DNA of 64,000 nucleotides from Gnetum montanum (taxonomy: Eukaryota > Streptophyta > Gnetopsida > Gnetales > Gnetaceae). Shown piece after piece: positions 21,600-34,239 of this stretch (position 1 is the first letter of the stretch; each line of letters begins with the position of its first letter). The position numbers and the translations under genes are program-made. A model generated the notes under the pieces. That model searched no databases, had not been told where the DNA came from, and was given only the letters and a program-made list of their open reading frames with translations. Location of the stretch: NCBI GenBank assembly GCA_015680685.1, contig MNCI01018006.1, positions 1-64,000 of the forward strand. The letters run 5' to 3'.

Positions 21600-23740
21600 T
21601 ACTTTCATCATAGACCAACTTGCCTTGATCGATCATGCATTAGATATCATCCTTTAATGCTAAGTAGTAATCTATGTCATGGCCATGCAACTAATGGTAG
21701 TTGTAGAATCGATCCAACCTAAACATTTTTGGTACAAAAGGATCATTGGGTATAGCTATAGAGGGTTCTCAGAGGATCTCACAATACCTCTCATGGTGTT
21801 TTTGAACATCCTCTAACATTTTCTTGTGTTGAATGCACCCAACACTAAGTAATTGATATAAAAGTTTTGATGGCTTAATCAGCAAAGAGGTATATTTTGA
21901 GTGATCCTTACACTCAAAGTTTGGCCTAGGTGGAGCTTGCCCCATGATCGTTGATGATGCAAGTTGGTTGGTTCCCACATTACTAGATCCCAATGTTTTG
22001 TTACTATTGGCTGGGGCCTTAGGTGCCTTAACTATCTACTTCTTGTTGTTGGGCTTGGCTACATCAACCATAGCCACCACAATGGTTGTTGTGGCTTTTC
22101 CCTTTTCCTTGTCTATCTTTGCATGTGCATTCTTGTAGGCTATGTAAGCTAGGTCCTTACTACCCTCTGCTACATCCTATATGCTCTTTTCTTAAGTGAA
22201 AAATTGGTTAAGGGAGCATGGAGCTAAATAGTATAGCTTTAATTTAATGAAATCATTCATTATGCCTTTAAAAATGGCTAGCAAGTGGGTTTCAGCAATG
22301 GGCTCATGAATCTCATTTAGAGAGGTGCTCCATCGTTGTATGAATTTTTGCATTGACTCTAACACTTCTTGATTAATGTTCATGAGCTAATCTATTGTGG
22401 CCTCCATCTTTAAGTTGTACTTGAAGTGAGTTACAAACTAGCTTAACAACTCTTCCAGAGTTGAAATGGAAGCCCAAGGTGGTGCTAGTCAAAGACATGA
22501 CAAAGACATGAATAACCACATGTGGCCATGCTTGTAGTAATAAGGACTCAGAATGAAAAGTGACTAAGTGGGAATTTGGGTCACCCTCACCATTGTATTT
22601 CGTGAATTAGGGAAGTTGCACCCTAGGAGGTAGTGTGAGCAGAGGAACATCAAGGCTAATAGGATCATCCTGATAGAAGTCCATCACATGGACTATCTCT
22701 AAGTTGGCTACTTTAAGCTGCCTAACCTTCTCACCAAGGGTTTGGATAAGCTAGAATGCTTGGTCTAGACTTAGGGATGTTGTAAAGGGTTACATTGGTT
22801 ATACTATTTGTAGGGTTGTTAGATTAGCTACCATTGGTGGAACCATTGAAGTAGCCCATAGTCCTATAATTGGTTGTCCCACATGTGATGCTTGGTACAT
22901 TTGTGGCTGCATGTATTATGATATCTAGTATAATTGAAGAGTAGAAAAAGAGGTTGCTACCAACCACCCAGTTGAGGTTGGAGCTATTGTTGGTGGTGGG
23001 ACTGATATGGCTGGAATGATAGGAATATGACTCATTTGTGGTTGTGATATGGGCATGGTGTGCACATATGGTAGCGTTGGCATCATAGACATTGGATGCA
23101 AGGGCTAAATAGACTATGAGGAAATGACAAAGGGAGCAAGGGAAGAAGGGCCTATGCTTTGTTGCATAGATAGAACTTGGTGGCTAGTTATCGGTGGCAT
23201 AGTTTTAGGTTGTGGTAGTATCACAACTTTCGCAAAAAGGGAAGAAGAATATGACTAGTGTGGTAGGAATATAGAGGTAGATTGTGAGGCTGGGACGTAA
23301 GGTGGGACACCAGCATCAAAATGGGACTTTAATTCCTCTTGCCCATCTTATAGGGGTTCATTATAGTTGGAAGTCAAGTCTTGCTCTTTTAGCCTACTCA
23401 TCTAGATATGTTGATCCAAAATCCATTTGAAAGATTTGGTAAGTGGTATAACCATGCTAGGGGTAGGAGGGAACTCCCTCCCATTTTAATGGATAATTTT
23501 AAAACTATGCTTTTCTTCTATTTCCTAGTGGTCCAATGGTAGTCCTACCTAAACCTTTGTGGATAAAATGTTTTATCCCTCATCATCAGGTATCATATGT
23601 TCAAAAGACTAATACCGTAGTCTAAGAGACTATCATTGTGGCCACACCAGGCTAAGTGGTTGCTTAACGTCTACCCCGTGTTGCATGGGGTGGGTTAAGT
23701 CCACGTTCAAGGTGGTAGTTGAGGTGCTAACCAAGTTCAT
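21600..23740 (-). pseudogene. gag of element C
   Basis: Reading starts at ATG 23740, MNLVSTSTTTLNVDLTHPMQ. A Pro/Gln/Met-rich region follows, then the gag core near 22620-22190 with FTKYNGEGDPNSHL. SMQKFIQRWSTSLNEI then PIAETHLLAIFKGIMNDF are typical of Tat gag. A later part (21900) reads YTSLLIKPSKLLYQLL. A degenerate zinc knuckle near 21720 has YNYH..HGHDIDYYLALKDDI, where Cys residues have become Tyr. Many stops. The protein would form the particle that packages element RNA. Confidence 0.8.
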
Positions 23741-24148
23741 TTTTTCTTAAGTATAGAAGATCTAAGATAAATTAGCTAAGTGTGAAAACTAGAAAGAAAA
23801 TGTGCTAAAAATGGCTAAGTATGGAAACACTAAGAAAATGATTATCTTTGCTATTACACTTGTCATGCTCTAAGGGACTGTTACATTCACAAGGTGTCAT
23901 GCCCTACAAAACACTTAGAGCTTGATGCAGTGGATAGTTTGGGATTTCCATCCTACAGGGTTCTAGGAGAACCATCAACTGGGACTAATCTGCATCAACC
24001 AGAACATAGATAACTCCTACATTAGCCTATGATCTAGCTACTACCATGGAATGTCCAAAAGGGTGTTACATCTATGCTAACTTACTACTATTAATGGGGG
24101 TATAGAAAGCACATGGGACTACCCATGGCACATAGAAGGAATAGGGAG
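23741..24148 (-). other. Leader of element C between PBS and gag
   Basis: About 0.4 kb of non-coding sequence between the primer-binding site and the gag start. I see no domain or RNA motif in it. Confidence 0.5.
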
Positions 24149-24166
24149 GCCCTCATTCTAGTGCCA
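24149..24166 (-). promoter_or_regulatory. Primer-binding site of element C
   Basis: Minus strand TGGCACTAGAATGAGGGC starts five bases after the 5' LTR. D has CGGTGCTAGAAGGAGGGC (54942-54959) and B has TGACAATAGAAGGAGGGA (63464-63481) at the same position. The cognate tRNA was not identified. Confidence 0.65.
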
Positions 24167-24798
24167 AAAACTATGATGTCTAAAAACATTGGTGGCTAGA
24201 ACACTGAGAGGTCGTTGGGCATATAGCCTAACCTTGAGTTCATGGGAAGGCTGTGTTGGAAGAAACGGAAATGGGGTGCCTTGAATAGTCTGGTAAGTCA
24301 GATAGGGACTTATTTGGTGTAACAATAACCATTTGCAAAAGCCTAAAAATAGTATCATGAATTAAGAAAAAATACATATTAACAATAGAATACATAGGAA
24401 ATTATGCTAAAATTTGAAACAAATGCTGAAGGAAAATTAAATGAGAGTTTAAGTAAAGAAATGCACCACTCCAAGATTGGGGAACATGACTTCTAATTAA
24501 TCAGTATGTGAAATTGATACATAGTGTCAAAAAAGTCTCGCAAAGTAGCATGGCAGTGCGGTGACAGTTCTTGGGATATTGTAAATATGATGTTGGCAAC
24601 TACAAAATAGGATAGACCTATCAAGCTTACAATTATCATGATTTGTGGGTGTTAGAAAGACTAGGTCATAGTACTCAACTAGGTGTCAAGCTCAAGTTCT
24701 CAAGTGTGGGAGTGATGAAGATGCTAAGAATGCTCTAATGCTTGATGCTTCGAGTGAGTTGAAAATTGTCAACCAACCACAAAAATGCTAATTATCAT

Positions 24799-24811
24799 GG
24801 TATTTATAGAG
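24799..24811 (-). promoter_or_regulatory. TATA box of C 5' LTR
   Basis: Minus strand CTCTATAAATACC, identical to the one in the 3' LTR; this copy would have driven the element. Confidence 0.7.
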
Positions 24812-25239
24812 CTATGGTTGATGTGAGATATGGATTGGATTCCACTTGGCCTAGGTCCCACATAGCATGGATGAGAACAAGTCACACTGACATGTTACAT
24901 TCAAAGTGTTATGCTCAAAGTGTAATGTTCTACAGGATAGGAATAGGAATTGAGAATCTACCAAACTATCATCACACTATCTGGACTACATGTGCCAAAG
25001 TCTAAGGAACTACCATGTACCTACAAACAATGCCAAAACAAATGCATCTTGGAGTCTATGCTTCGGGACTATGTATTCCCCCTTTCCAAGTAGGATCAAG
25101 CATAGGGACAATTTTGGGGATTAATAGGGGGTGAAAAAATAAAGAAAACTACTAATATTGGTTGCTGAAGATACATCAAATCTGAAATGAAGGTTGATGT
25201 TGAGTTCTGGGATCTTCTGGAGAAATTCAGAGGCATTTC

Positions 25240-25925
25240 CCAAGTGTCATGCTATCTACACTACATAGCGTGATGGAGTGTAGCATGAACACTTAGAAAA
25301 TTTTTGTAGATTTTGGCTTGTCACACTATCTATGATGCACAATGTAATAGAGTGTAGCACCCACATTTTAATGAATTTTTCCAAAATTTAGAATGTTTCT
25401 TCTTGGCATACTAACCACATTCTGGGGGTGACGTAGGATAGGCAGCCTTGAAAGTCAAAAAATTGGCAAATGCATCTTCCATGTCTAGATAGCTTGACAA
25501 ACTTCTTGTCCAACACTTAGAAAAATTTGGGCCCTAAAACCTATGTTATGCTATCTACGCAGTGTAGCGTAGCAAAGCGTGACAAGCGCAAAAGATAGAA
25601 AATTTGTTGAACTATTTTTTCCATGTTGAGTACCTTTGACAACTCCTAGCCTGGAACTTGGGTAGACTAACTGGAACCTGTGTCAAGCTATACAATATAA
25701 GGAGTGTAGTGAGCTTAACAACCTAGGATATAGAAAATTTTCCAAACTATTTAGTCCATCCCAAGTGACCCTTGACTACTTCTGGCTTGACATTTGTACA
25801 AACTGGCCTTGGAAGCATGTGCTACTCTAGCTATGTTGGGGAGCATAGTAGGCAGACTTAGAAAAATTTTGCATAGTACTCCAAGTGTGTTGCACTGTCT
25901 ATGTTGCACAGCATGACACCAGACT
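25240..25925. repeat. Hairpin-module series in U3 of C 5' LTR
   Basis: Counterpart of 9940-10615. The first module reads TGTCATGCTATCTACACTAC then ATAGCGTGATGG, so the arms have drifted by transitions but still pair in part. Confidence 0.7.
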
Positions 25926-26004
25926 TAGAAAATGTTTTCTCAAGTTATGCCACTTACACAAATCTATCGTTGAATCGTAGAAGCCCAAAATTAGTGGTGT
26001 TTCA

Positions 26005-26009
26005 CTGAT
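26005..26009. repeat. Target-site duplication of element C, right copy (CTGAT)
   Basis: Follows the terminal CA of the right LTR. One transition from the left copy CTAAT. Confidence 0.75.
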
Positions 26010-29000
26010 GTGAGGAAACAATTTGAAAAATAAATTTATTTTAAATCAACCAACAATATCAAATATTTGTTAGACCCTTTAGCTCACACAAGAAATTTAA
26101 AATAAGGCTACTATCAACACAAGAAAATTCTTTGAAAATAAAACTTAAGTTATTTTTAAGTCAATCAAGAAATCTAACACTTCCAAGAACAAGATGCCAA
26201 GCATAATAAAACTTTCAGCACTAGTTAAGACACTAAAATAAAGATGAGAAATAAGAGTTAACTCACAAGACATAAGTAAATTAACTGAATCATATTTGAA
26301 GTTATAGGGCCATTATACAAGAAATCACTCCTATATTTTCCAATACTTTCTACTAGTACCTCTAATCAAATCTACTCTAGCCTTTATACACTAGCCTCTA
26401 GTAGTTACAACTGTTTTAGAAAATAAAAGCTATAGTTACTTCATGTTTTCCTTACATAGTTACAAGGAATTGGATAACTATTTTGTTAATAAATTGAGCT
26501 CTTAATTGATAACTACAACATCTCAAGTGAACCTAGTTCATTATATTTAATTCTTAGGTATTAAACTTCTTCTTAGGCTCTTCCAATTCTTATTTCTCTT
26601 CATGATTACAAGTCATTAGATAGTTTCTATATCTCTTAATAAGTTCTCCTCATTCTTTGAATCTAGAGCTCCTTTGCTAAAAAGTACTAAGCTACATTTC
26701 CATATTTGTAGGTATTTGATTCATTGAATTTGACTCCATTTGTTTCTCCCATAACTGATTCAATTATGGAATTCATTAACTCCATCTAAGAAGATCCTGT
26801 GCAATTATGAATCTAAGCTTTCTTCTCTTCAACTATAATCCTACTAACTATCATTAGCAAATTATGTTGTATTGGCCAGCAATGGTTTTTGTTAGCTATA
26901 TTGGCTAGTAATGGCTTTCCATCAGCTCTTCAATTCTTAGTTTCTTTTATCTTATGGCTTATCTTACTTATGATGGCTCCAAGCTCAAACCATGGCTTTG
27001 CACTTTCTATTCTAAGATCTGATATTGCTTTTACCTCTTAAAGCATATTCCCTATTCTTTATCCTATTTTTTAGTGGACCATTCAATGCAATTTAATTAC
27101 CTTAATCTATTTTATTCAAAAGTTTATTTTAAATTTGGTTCATGGACCCATAATACACTAAGTTGTAGTACAAATTTGTGTGAATTTGTGTTAAATTTTG
27201 TACCATTGTGGACCCAAGTTGAAGTTTAACATGACTTGTATAACAATTTTTTATGAGCTACACAATTATAGCTATGTTTGGAAGGTACTCTACACGTTGA
27301 TGTGGCTTTATGACTTAAGATAATTGCTAAGTTATATTGCAGTTATGCAAAGGCCAATGTGACAAGGTGCATTCATAAGGCTGAATTTTATCTCCTTATG
27401 TTTTGACTTTACTTGAGAAGATGACATGGCAAACCTACTTCATAAGGTCGAATTTCATCCCCATGAATTACTTTTACATGTTGACATGGTAGAGCTAATG
27501 TAGTGATGTTGATGTGGCAAAGCTATTTCATAAAGTTAAAATTCAGCTTTATAAAATGATCCTATATGCTAATGTGGTAAGATGCTAACATGGGAGTGCT
27601 TAGCATTGAGGGTTAGGCCTAATGCACTTGCTGAAATGGAAGAGCTTCTTTGTAGAGCTAATTCTCTTAATCTACAAGCTTTTCTTGTTGATCGACAAAG
27701 CTAATGTGGAAGAGTTATTTCTTACTTTTGGTTCTACAAAGCCCTTCTAGAAGTTGATGTGACTATCAAGGTCAAGATTGTTTGAGAAGCCAAGTTAAAT
27801 CTTACATTAGCTAACATGGTAAATCCCTCTTATGATGTTAAACTTTGGCTCTATGTATATTAGAACTATGAAATTTTTATCATAGGATGAAGATGATGTG
27901 GTAGAAATTTTCTTATGCAGCTGTATTTTATTCTATAAGCTTGTCTCTGTCAAAGAGATACCTTGTAGAACTAGTTTTGTATCTACAAGACTCCTCTAAG
28001 AATTGACATGGCCAAATTTTGATGTAACACTATGCTTGATGTTCTGCTGATGTGGCAAATAAGTTTTCCATCTTCATGCAAGCTTACAAATTATTATATA
28101 AATGATAACATGTTAACTACTAATGTGGTGTAGCTAATGTGATAGAGCTAAAGTGGCATTGTTGACATTGAAAAGAACTTTTGTAGAGGTAGAAACTAGA
28201 TCTACAAATGGGCTCTACATGTCACATAGCATGAAGATAATGTGGTGGGGTGATGTCATGGCCTGTAAAGCTTGTTATTAAAGACACCTTTTACCCATAT
28301 AGGATTTACATGGTAGAACTTGTATGTAGAGTCACTTCTTAGCTTGAAATGGAATCAACTAATTTACCCCATTCTACATACTAAATTACCATTCACTTTT
28401 CCCATTTTGATTATTATACCAAAGAAGTCATGTGCTACTACCAAATATGGGACACCATTTCATGAAGAAATTCATGTTATGCTAATTATGATTAGTAGTG
28501 CATCTAAACTAGTAGAAATCAACTTTGGTAGAATAGTGAATCAAGATAAACTTATTTTGGCCAATTTTTACTTTTCTCCATGGCTTAGCAAACTAAGGCA
28601 AATACCATTTATTCCAAATAGCAAGTTAGAGTAAACCTATTCTGGCCTATGTCACAAATCAACCAAAAATGTGTTACTCCACTTAGCTAAGTGCTACTTC
28701 TGTAAAGATAGGATCAAAGCTCAAATCCATGCAAAATGTTGAGCCACGTTGAGAGCAAAAATATTTAGTCAATATTTAAACATAAAATGGAACTTTCTTT
28801 TACTAAATCAAAATCCCTTTTTTCCAGTTGAGAGTGAGCATTTCTTCTTGAATCAAGGAGCTCTCTTAGTATGAAATTGGCCATTAAGCTCTAACAAACT
28901 TAGCAAATAGAGTGTATGTTTGTGGGAGCTTAACTTACATAAATTTTAACATTGATAGATCATTCAGTATTGATGCTAATTTTAATTTGAAACCTATTTC

Positions 29001-29771
29001 CATTAAATATAAACTCATTTGATCAACATAAGGGATCTTCCTATGAGCTTTTCTATGTTGTAGAAACCTAGAAACTTCTATGCCATCTAGTGTTTCTTGT
29101 AATCCATTAATCTTTAACTCTTTCCTTTGAGATTAATTTAGATCCCTAATTTCTAAATCTTTTGTTCATATTATAACTTTCACTTTAAAACATAGTTGTA
29201 ATTTTGGGGATTTGAAACCATAATTAGGACTTGAGCTTTCCATTTAGTAAATTGTACGCCTTGGAATATTCTTGAAAAGTAGAGTCCCTTTTCTTGGGTA
29301 AATACAAAGCCATGTTAAAATCAAGAGCTATTTATAATTCATATCATTTAGTGAAACTATCTTGGATCTTGCTCCATGAAATGGCTAAAATCTGACAACA
29401 TTTCCTATCCCTCTTTTGTCTTTTAAAGAACATTATACTAAGCTCCTTAAAACAAGATCTCATTAATTCTTGTGAGTCAATATAAAATGACATTTTTTAC
29501 ATAAGACTGAAAATCCTTTAGAAATTTGTACAAGGACTAAGCTTAAAAAAAGTAAATATTTTTTGGGAAAAAATCCTATCAAAATTAAGGTTTGATACTA
29601 TAAAAATCCCTATGAAACCTAAAATTCAAAGTAGAGTATATACAAGAACCTATCTAACTAGAAGTTAGTCATTTGATGAAAAGAGAATGATCATTATGAC
29701 TGTTCTTGAGACCTTTCTTTCCTGAGCCCCAGTTGCCTTTTCCCTCATTATATAGCCCAAGTTATATAACA
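26010..29771 (-). mobile_element. 3' LTR of element B, remainder with a 3.4-kb U3
   Basis: Continues the LTR interrupted at 8861; 26310-26580 matches 63770-64000 of the 5' LTR. A minus-strand TATA-like GTGTATAAAGG lies at 26381-26391, so nearly all of the rest is U3. The outer end is set at TGTTATATAAC (minus), ending at 29771 beside a purine-rich tract. No coding frame is convincing; the 104-codon + frame at 28320-28634 shows no domain and is most likely chance. Confidence 0.7.
27270..28270. repeat. Imperfect repeats in U3 of LTR B
   Basis: At least ten degenerate units of about 60-110 bp are recognised by GATGTGGCAAAGCTA-like words followed by CTTCATAAGGCTGAATTTTA-like words, for example near 27357, 27424, 27509, 27572, 27703, 28049 and 28124. 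Confidence 0.6.
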
Positions 29772-29786
29772 ATCTCCCACCTCTCA
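29772..29786 (-). promoter_or_regulatory. Polypurine tract of element B (putative)
   Basis: Minus strand TGAGAGGTGGGAGAT directly precedes TGTTATATAAC, the proposed U3 start. Confidence 0.5.
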
Positions 29787-30249
29787 AACAACTAGCTTAG
29801 GAATTTATTAAATTCTCCACTATTCTTACTTATTAAGATCAAATAGATCACTATTTACATATTTATAGTCTTCAACCATTTCTCGCTTCATTAAGTATTG
29901 GGTAATTGTCCAAAGTAGTGCTTGAGATTGATGGAATTGAATTGGAACCTCAATTTAGTTCCATCCATCATGAAGAGTTTGTAGGTGTTATTTGACACTT
30001 GTTATATGAATAAAAATCGGCTCATCCATTTGATGAAAAACTTATTGTGATCATTTCACTTTCTTTTGCTCTAAAGTAGAATGAGGTCTTCCTCTCTGAA
30101 TGTCCTTTTCAAAGCTTTCTTATCGAACCATCTTTTGATCTGGGAAGCATTTTTGAATAAGATATCTCTAGCCTTATCAATTTTAGCCTTTCTTTTTATA
30201 AGCAAAGTTACGAAACTTCTATCTTTATCTCTTTTTTTTGTTATATCTC

Positions 30250-31000
30250 AATACGAATTTTGCTATTGAAATTATGACTCTATTGGTGATTTTTGTTGCC
30301 ATTTCATAAACTAAATTATCAGGTGATATTTTGATAGATTTCTGGATTCTAATAAGGTCCATTCATAAAGTGGATAGCAATTGGTTATGCTAGTTTCTAG
30401 GATTCCTTTCCATTAATCTTTTAATGTAAGAAATTAACTTCTTATTGGTGGAGGAAATTTGTTCCCTTGAGGGTAGTAGTTTAATGAGGAAAACAAAAAA
30501 ATAGATTTCTCAAAAGTCCATCTTATAAATTCTTCAGATTGAAACTTAGGATCATTATCTAATATCAATACTTCAGGCATACCAAACTAACTTAGGATCT
30601 AATCTTCAAAGAACCTCATTATATTTTACATTGAAATCTTTTTTAAAGCCTTTTCTTCTAGCCATTTGGTAAAATAGTCAATAGCTATGAGTACGAATTT
30701 ATGTCTAACTTTTGAAAGAATAATCATGCTAATAAAATCTAAACCCCATAGCTAAAATGACCTATCTACAATGATTATTTTTAGAGGAGCATTGACTTTC
30801 TTGATTTCTGGCCCATGAATCTAACATTTATAACAATGTTGAATCCTTGGGCTAATATCTTAATACATGCTAGACCAATAAAATCCATAGGACAATATGT
30901 GTTGCATAGTAGATTTAAGGGAATCATAAAACAAGTTTGTATGATCATGAAATAGTTCTAAGATAGGCTCAATCTAATTATTGCAAGCACACTCTAATAG
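30250..31000 (-). pseudogene. Integrase of element B (decayed)
   Basis: Minus strand near 30730-30650 reads IDYFTKWLEEKALKKIS, the conserved start of the gypsy integrase core after the first catalytic Asp. The region before it, near 30770-30750, reads WGLDFI. Later parts match the SxFxLxxxxYYPQGN area with drift. Frames shift often. It follows the RNase H of B directly, with no second RNase H between. Confidence 0.65.
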
Positions 31001-31149
31001 AACCCCTCTAAAATCCTTTTTTTATAACATCTAATCTCTTACTAAGAACATATTTTTCCATTTAAGAAAAGATCTTCTTTGGCTCTTAGTTAAGTTATCT
31101 TGGACCTTCTTTGATAAAAAGAACTTGAGGATTTCATCATACTAGTTTC

Positions 31150-31560
31150 CATTATGAGAATCTATTAAACAAACTTTCACTTCTTTGTCCTTTATTTTGG
31201 CTAACTCCATTTCTTTAATTGGTTTGTAAATTTCTAAGGAAAATTTGAATCCTTGAAGCTTAATAAGGCATTTCTCTCATTTTAAGCCAATTTCATTTTG
31301 AGCCAGAAACTACTTAATGGCAAGCTCTTTTAGCATAACATGAACCAAAGCTCTCTCTAAATAATATTTAAAAAGTAATAATGCCTTGATAATGGCATAT
31401 GCTTGTTTTTCTAAATCCAAAAAGTTTAATTCATAACCTTTAAGTTGATAAAAAAAGAATTCAATTAGCTCATCTTGACCATTCTTTTTCTAAGTTTAAA
31501 CTACAACAATTGAATCTCTAGAAGCAAAAGCATATAACTAGAAGTCTTCTTTTAGTTTAG
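31150..31560 (-). pseudogene. RNase H of element B
   Basis: Minus strand reads LYAFASRDSIVVV (usually xxxFASxxxxAAVLTQ) at about 31530, then LKGYELNFLDLEKQAYAIIK near 31440-31380, which matches the EKxAxAIVxAxxxFRxY block. It follows an RT C-terminal part (FGKINIIKKFILEF near 31730), which is cut by D at 31802. Confidence 0.7.
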
Positions 31561-31594
31561 GTCTAGCTAAGTATGGAGTTTCTTGAATAGTTTT

Positions 31595-31802
31595 TTAAAT
31601 TTTCACTAAGGATTTTTCTAATTTGGGTGTCTTTCTAACATGAACATCTTTCTTGAGCATAAACATTAAGGGTTTGGTGACCTCAATAAATTCTAGGATA
31701 AATTTCTTAATAATATTTATTTTTCCAAAGAAGAATCTAAGAGACTTCTTGTTGGTCAAATGTTTAATATTTTTCACATCCTGAATTCTTGAGTTATCTA
31801 TA
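31595..31802 (-). pseudogene. Element B pol, RT connection after the D insertion
   Basis: Minus strand KKSLRFFFGKINIIKKFILE followed by KPLMFMLKKDVHV matches the stretch after the RT core (usually SFxGxINFxRxFxPxFAExxKPLxxMLxKD). The reading comes in frame from 59880 once D is skipped. Confidence 0.75.
31798..31802. repeat. Target-site duplication of element D, left copy (CTATA)
   Basis: Exact match to 59875-59879 on the other side of D. Confidence 0.85.
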
Positions 31803-33336
31803 TGTAGCAACTGAAAATCTTGGCTATTGGAAAGCCAAGGATTCATAGTAACAAATAGCCTTGACCCCAAATCCTCAAGGCCTCCAAAGAAAAATAAGAT
31901 TTAGGGTGCCTTAGTCAATCTTGTAGATCACCCAAGGACTTAGGGGGTGCAAAATGGGGTTGTGAAAAGTGTAAAAAATGTAGATCAAAAAACTCAAAAT
32001 GAATAAAAATTACACAACAAATGAAACTAGAAACTTTATTTAATAAATAAAAAAGGAGTTTAGAGATATATACAAAAGTGCCTGTAGGAGAGAAAAGTGG
32101 GGTTGACTTTGACAATGGTTCTAAGTCTATTGAAGTCGATAGAATCCACTTCACCATATGGAAGCTTAGCCAATCTTGATGTTGTTGAGCCTCCTCTATT
32201 ACCACTCAAAATGTACAATGTTGGTCACTACTAGAGTTAAGAAATATGAAGGATTGGAGTTGCCAAAATTCTCCATGCTAAGATTGGGAGATCCAAGGGG
32301 AGTAGTGTTGACATCAAAAGCTTACAAATCCTGAGGGGTGTAATAGGGATAACAAGGCTATAGTGATTCTACACTAGCATGCCCCAAGAAGGTGTGTTTG
32401 TACTAGGTAGCAAGAGCTCTTGAATGTCCAAAATGCCAAACGCTTCGAAATGTCAAAGTGTGGAACCTTGGAATGATGTGGGGTTTTGGTTTTTATAGGT
32501 CTTTAGCCATGATTGGGACTACAAATTTGCTAAAAAAAACTATCAAATTGGGCTGCAAATTGTTGTAAATTTTTGCCACATTTAGGGGTGTAGATGCCTA
32601 GAATATAAGGTGATTACCATGTATGGAAAATTTCATGCCCCATGGTCATTCCATTTACCAAAAATAGTAATGGGATGCACCTTCCACATTGGCTTTGCTC
32701 CTTCCACACTAGGTTTTTAACCTCCCAGATTGGCATCATAGGATTTTTATTGGAGTTGATGTGACATCAAAATATTGGTCATGTTGCTTCTATGTTGGGG
32801 AGAAGGTGTCAACATTGGAGGGGATGACAGATCAATGTTGGGGATGAAGGTAAAACCCCTCCATGTTGAGTATTACTCTGCTTCTATGCTAGGGGTAGGT
32901 GAGGTTCAATGCCTACATTCATCCACATTCATTTTGATGCTTCTATGCTATGAGTAGGTAACCCACACCCCTTCACACTGGGCATAGGTGAGATTTACCC
33001 TCATGCTGGTGCTTCCAGAGTAGAAAATGTATAGAACCCATGAAACCCATCAAATTGTCATTTTTGACATTCCAAAAGGCATTTTTGAAACACTGCCACC
33101 CCCCCACCCCCCCGCCCAACCCCCCAGGGGGAAACTTAAATATAGACACTAGGTAACACTTTTCATTTTGGAAATGAGGCTTTGGCCACTTATGGGGCAT
33201 TTTCAGCCCCAAAAGTATGAAATATGTGAGATTTCCTCTTATGGATTATAATCTCCACATTTACAATGAAGTTTAGCCTTGGGTTTTATGAGATGGGGTT
33301 ATCAATGTTACAACATGCAAATTTGGTGATGTTTCA
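31803..33336 (-). mobile_element. 3' LTR of element D (1534 bp)
   Basis: Starts TGTAGCAACTG, ends GATGTTTCA. Minus-strand TATA box at 32489-32500. The U3 has short repeats of the kind CTTCTATGCTRGGGGTAGGT between about 32690 and 33000, and a C-rich run near 33100-33125. Confidence 0.9.
32489..32500 (-). promoter_or_regulatory. TATA box of D 3' LTR
   Basis: Minus strand ACCTATAAAAAC. The 5' LTR has CCTATAAAAAT at 59253-59263. Confidence 0.7.
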
Positions 33337-33349
33337 TTAGCCCCTTTAT
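33337..33349 (-). promoter_or_regulatory. Polypurine tract of element D (putative)
   Basis: Minus strand ATAAAGGGGCTAA then TGAAAC, directly before the U3 start and parallel to C. Confidence 0.6.
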
Positions 33350-34027
33350 GTTGATGTATAGAGGATTGATCTGATAGCTACCAACAAAGAATACAAAACA
33401 CCATCATAGGTTCACCATCGAAATTCCCTCTTCACACTTGATCCAATCATGTTGAACCATGATGAAGGGCACATGTCATGGTGGGAAAAGGATATGATGA
33501 GATGGTGGTAATGGTTATTAGGGAGATGGTCATGAAGGCTAACAATGCATTCCAAGTGTTTTCATCATGGCTATATNTTTTCCCATTTAACTAGTTGCGT
33601 TCAATGGACTTAATCATTTTCCCACTGAATAAGTTGTGTTACATTCAAGCAGACTTGAGGATAAAGGATGGTAAAGAGATATCATATGGCCATAGTGTAT
33701 GAGTGGCAAACATAGGTCAACATTGTTTTCCAAGGTATGGAAGGCTATAATGAGGTTATGAGGTTGGGCTCAAGGAGTGGTGTTAGATGGAGGGTAATGC
33801 TACAAGCACTATTGGCAAAGTAGGACAAACTCACCAAATCTTGCACATCAAGATCATGTAGTGGCTTGTTTTCATAATGAATTGCAACCTTGCAATGGCT
33901 CTATGCTTCATCCTATAAATACAACTCCAAGAGGACAAGAAAACTAAGTAAATAGAGCATGTCATAACATTACAATGCATGCAGGCCACATAGTATGATA
34001 AAAACCAAGCTACCTAAGTTACCAATG
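33350..34027 (-). other. 3' untranslated region of element D
   Basis: No coding frame or structure recognised. One isolated N at 33577. Confidence 0.5.
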
Positions 34028-34174
34028 TTGCCAGTTTAAGGTCATGGTGGGAAATGGTACCATTTTAAGAACTTGGCAGGCCATAGTACCAATTTATGTT
34101 CATAGAGAACCATGGCACCAGTTTAAGGCCTTGGTAAGTCATATTGCTAGTTTAAGATGTTAGTAGGCCATAGT
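34028..34174. repeat. Boundary repeat array 1 of D (after integrase)
   Basis: About five units such as CCAGTTTAAGGTCATGGTGG and CCAGTTTAAGGCCTTGGTAA, at the same place as 12190-12530 in C. Confidence 0.85.
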
Positions 34175-34239
34175 AAAGTAAGCTCACTTATTGATGATTG
34201 TTGATGTCATGGCTACTGTAGGCTACATGTAGCTCATAT

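Larger units (their letters stand above)
8862..26004 (-). mobile_element. Element C, Tat/Ogre-like Ty3/gypsy retrotransposon with both LTRs, 17.1 kb
   Basis: Two direct LTRs (8862-10704 and 24172-26004) flank a minus-strand gag-pro ... RT-RH-aRH-INT order. Both LTRs show the expected ends, TG...CA on the left and TA...CA on the right. A 5-bp target duplication flanks the element. An RNase H of the type called aRH in Tat elements follows the normal RNase H, supporting a Tat/Ogre assignment. The internal region also houses a + strand multi-exon gene between protease and RT. All frames contain many stops, so the element is dead. Confidence 0.9.
24172..26004 (-). mobile_element. 5' LTR of element C (1833 bp)
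   Basis: Direct repeat of 8862-10704, starting TATGATGTCT (TG changed to TA) and ending GTGTTTCA. It keeps a TATA box (24799-24811) and the U3 hairpin series (25240-25925). The two LTRs differ at many transition sites, so the insertion is old. Confidence 0.9.

Noticed and set aside
28320-28634. 104-codon + frame in the U3 of LTR B
   Set aside because: No domain, wrong direction for the LTR, and a chance length in A/T-rich DNA.
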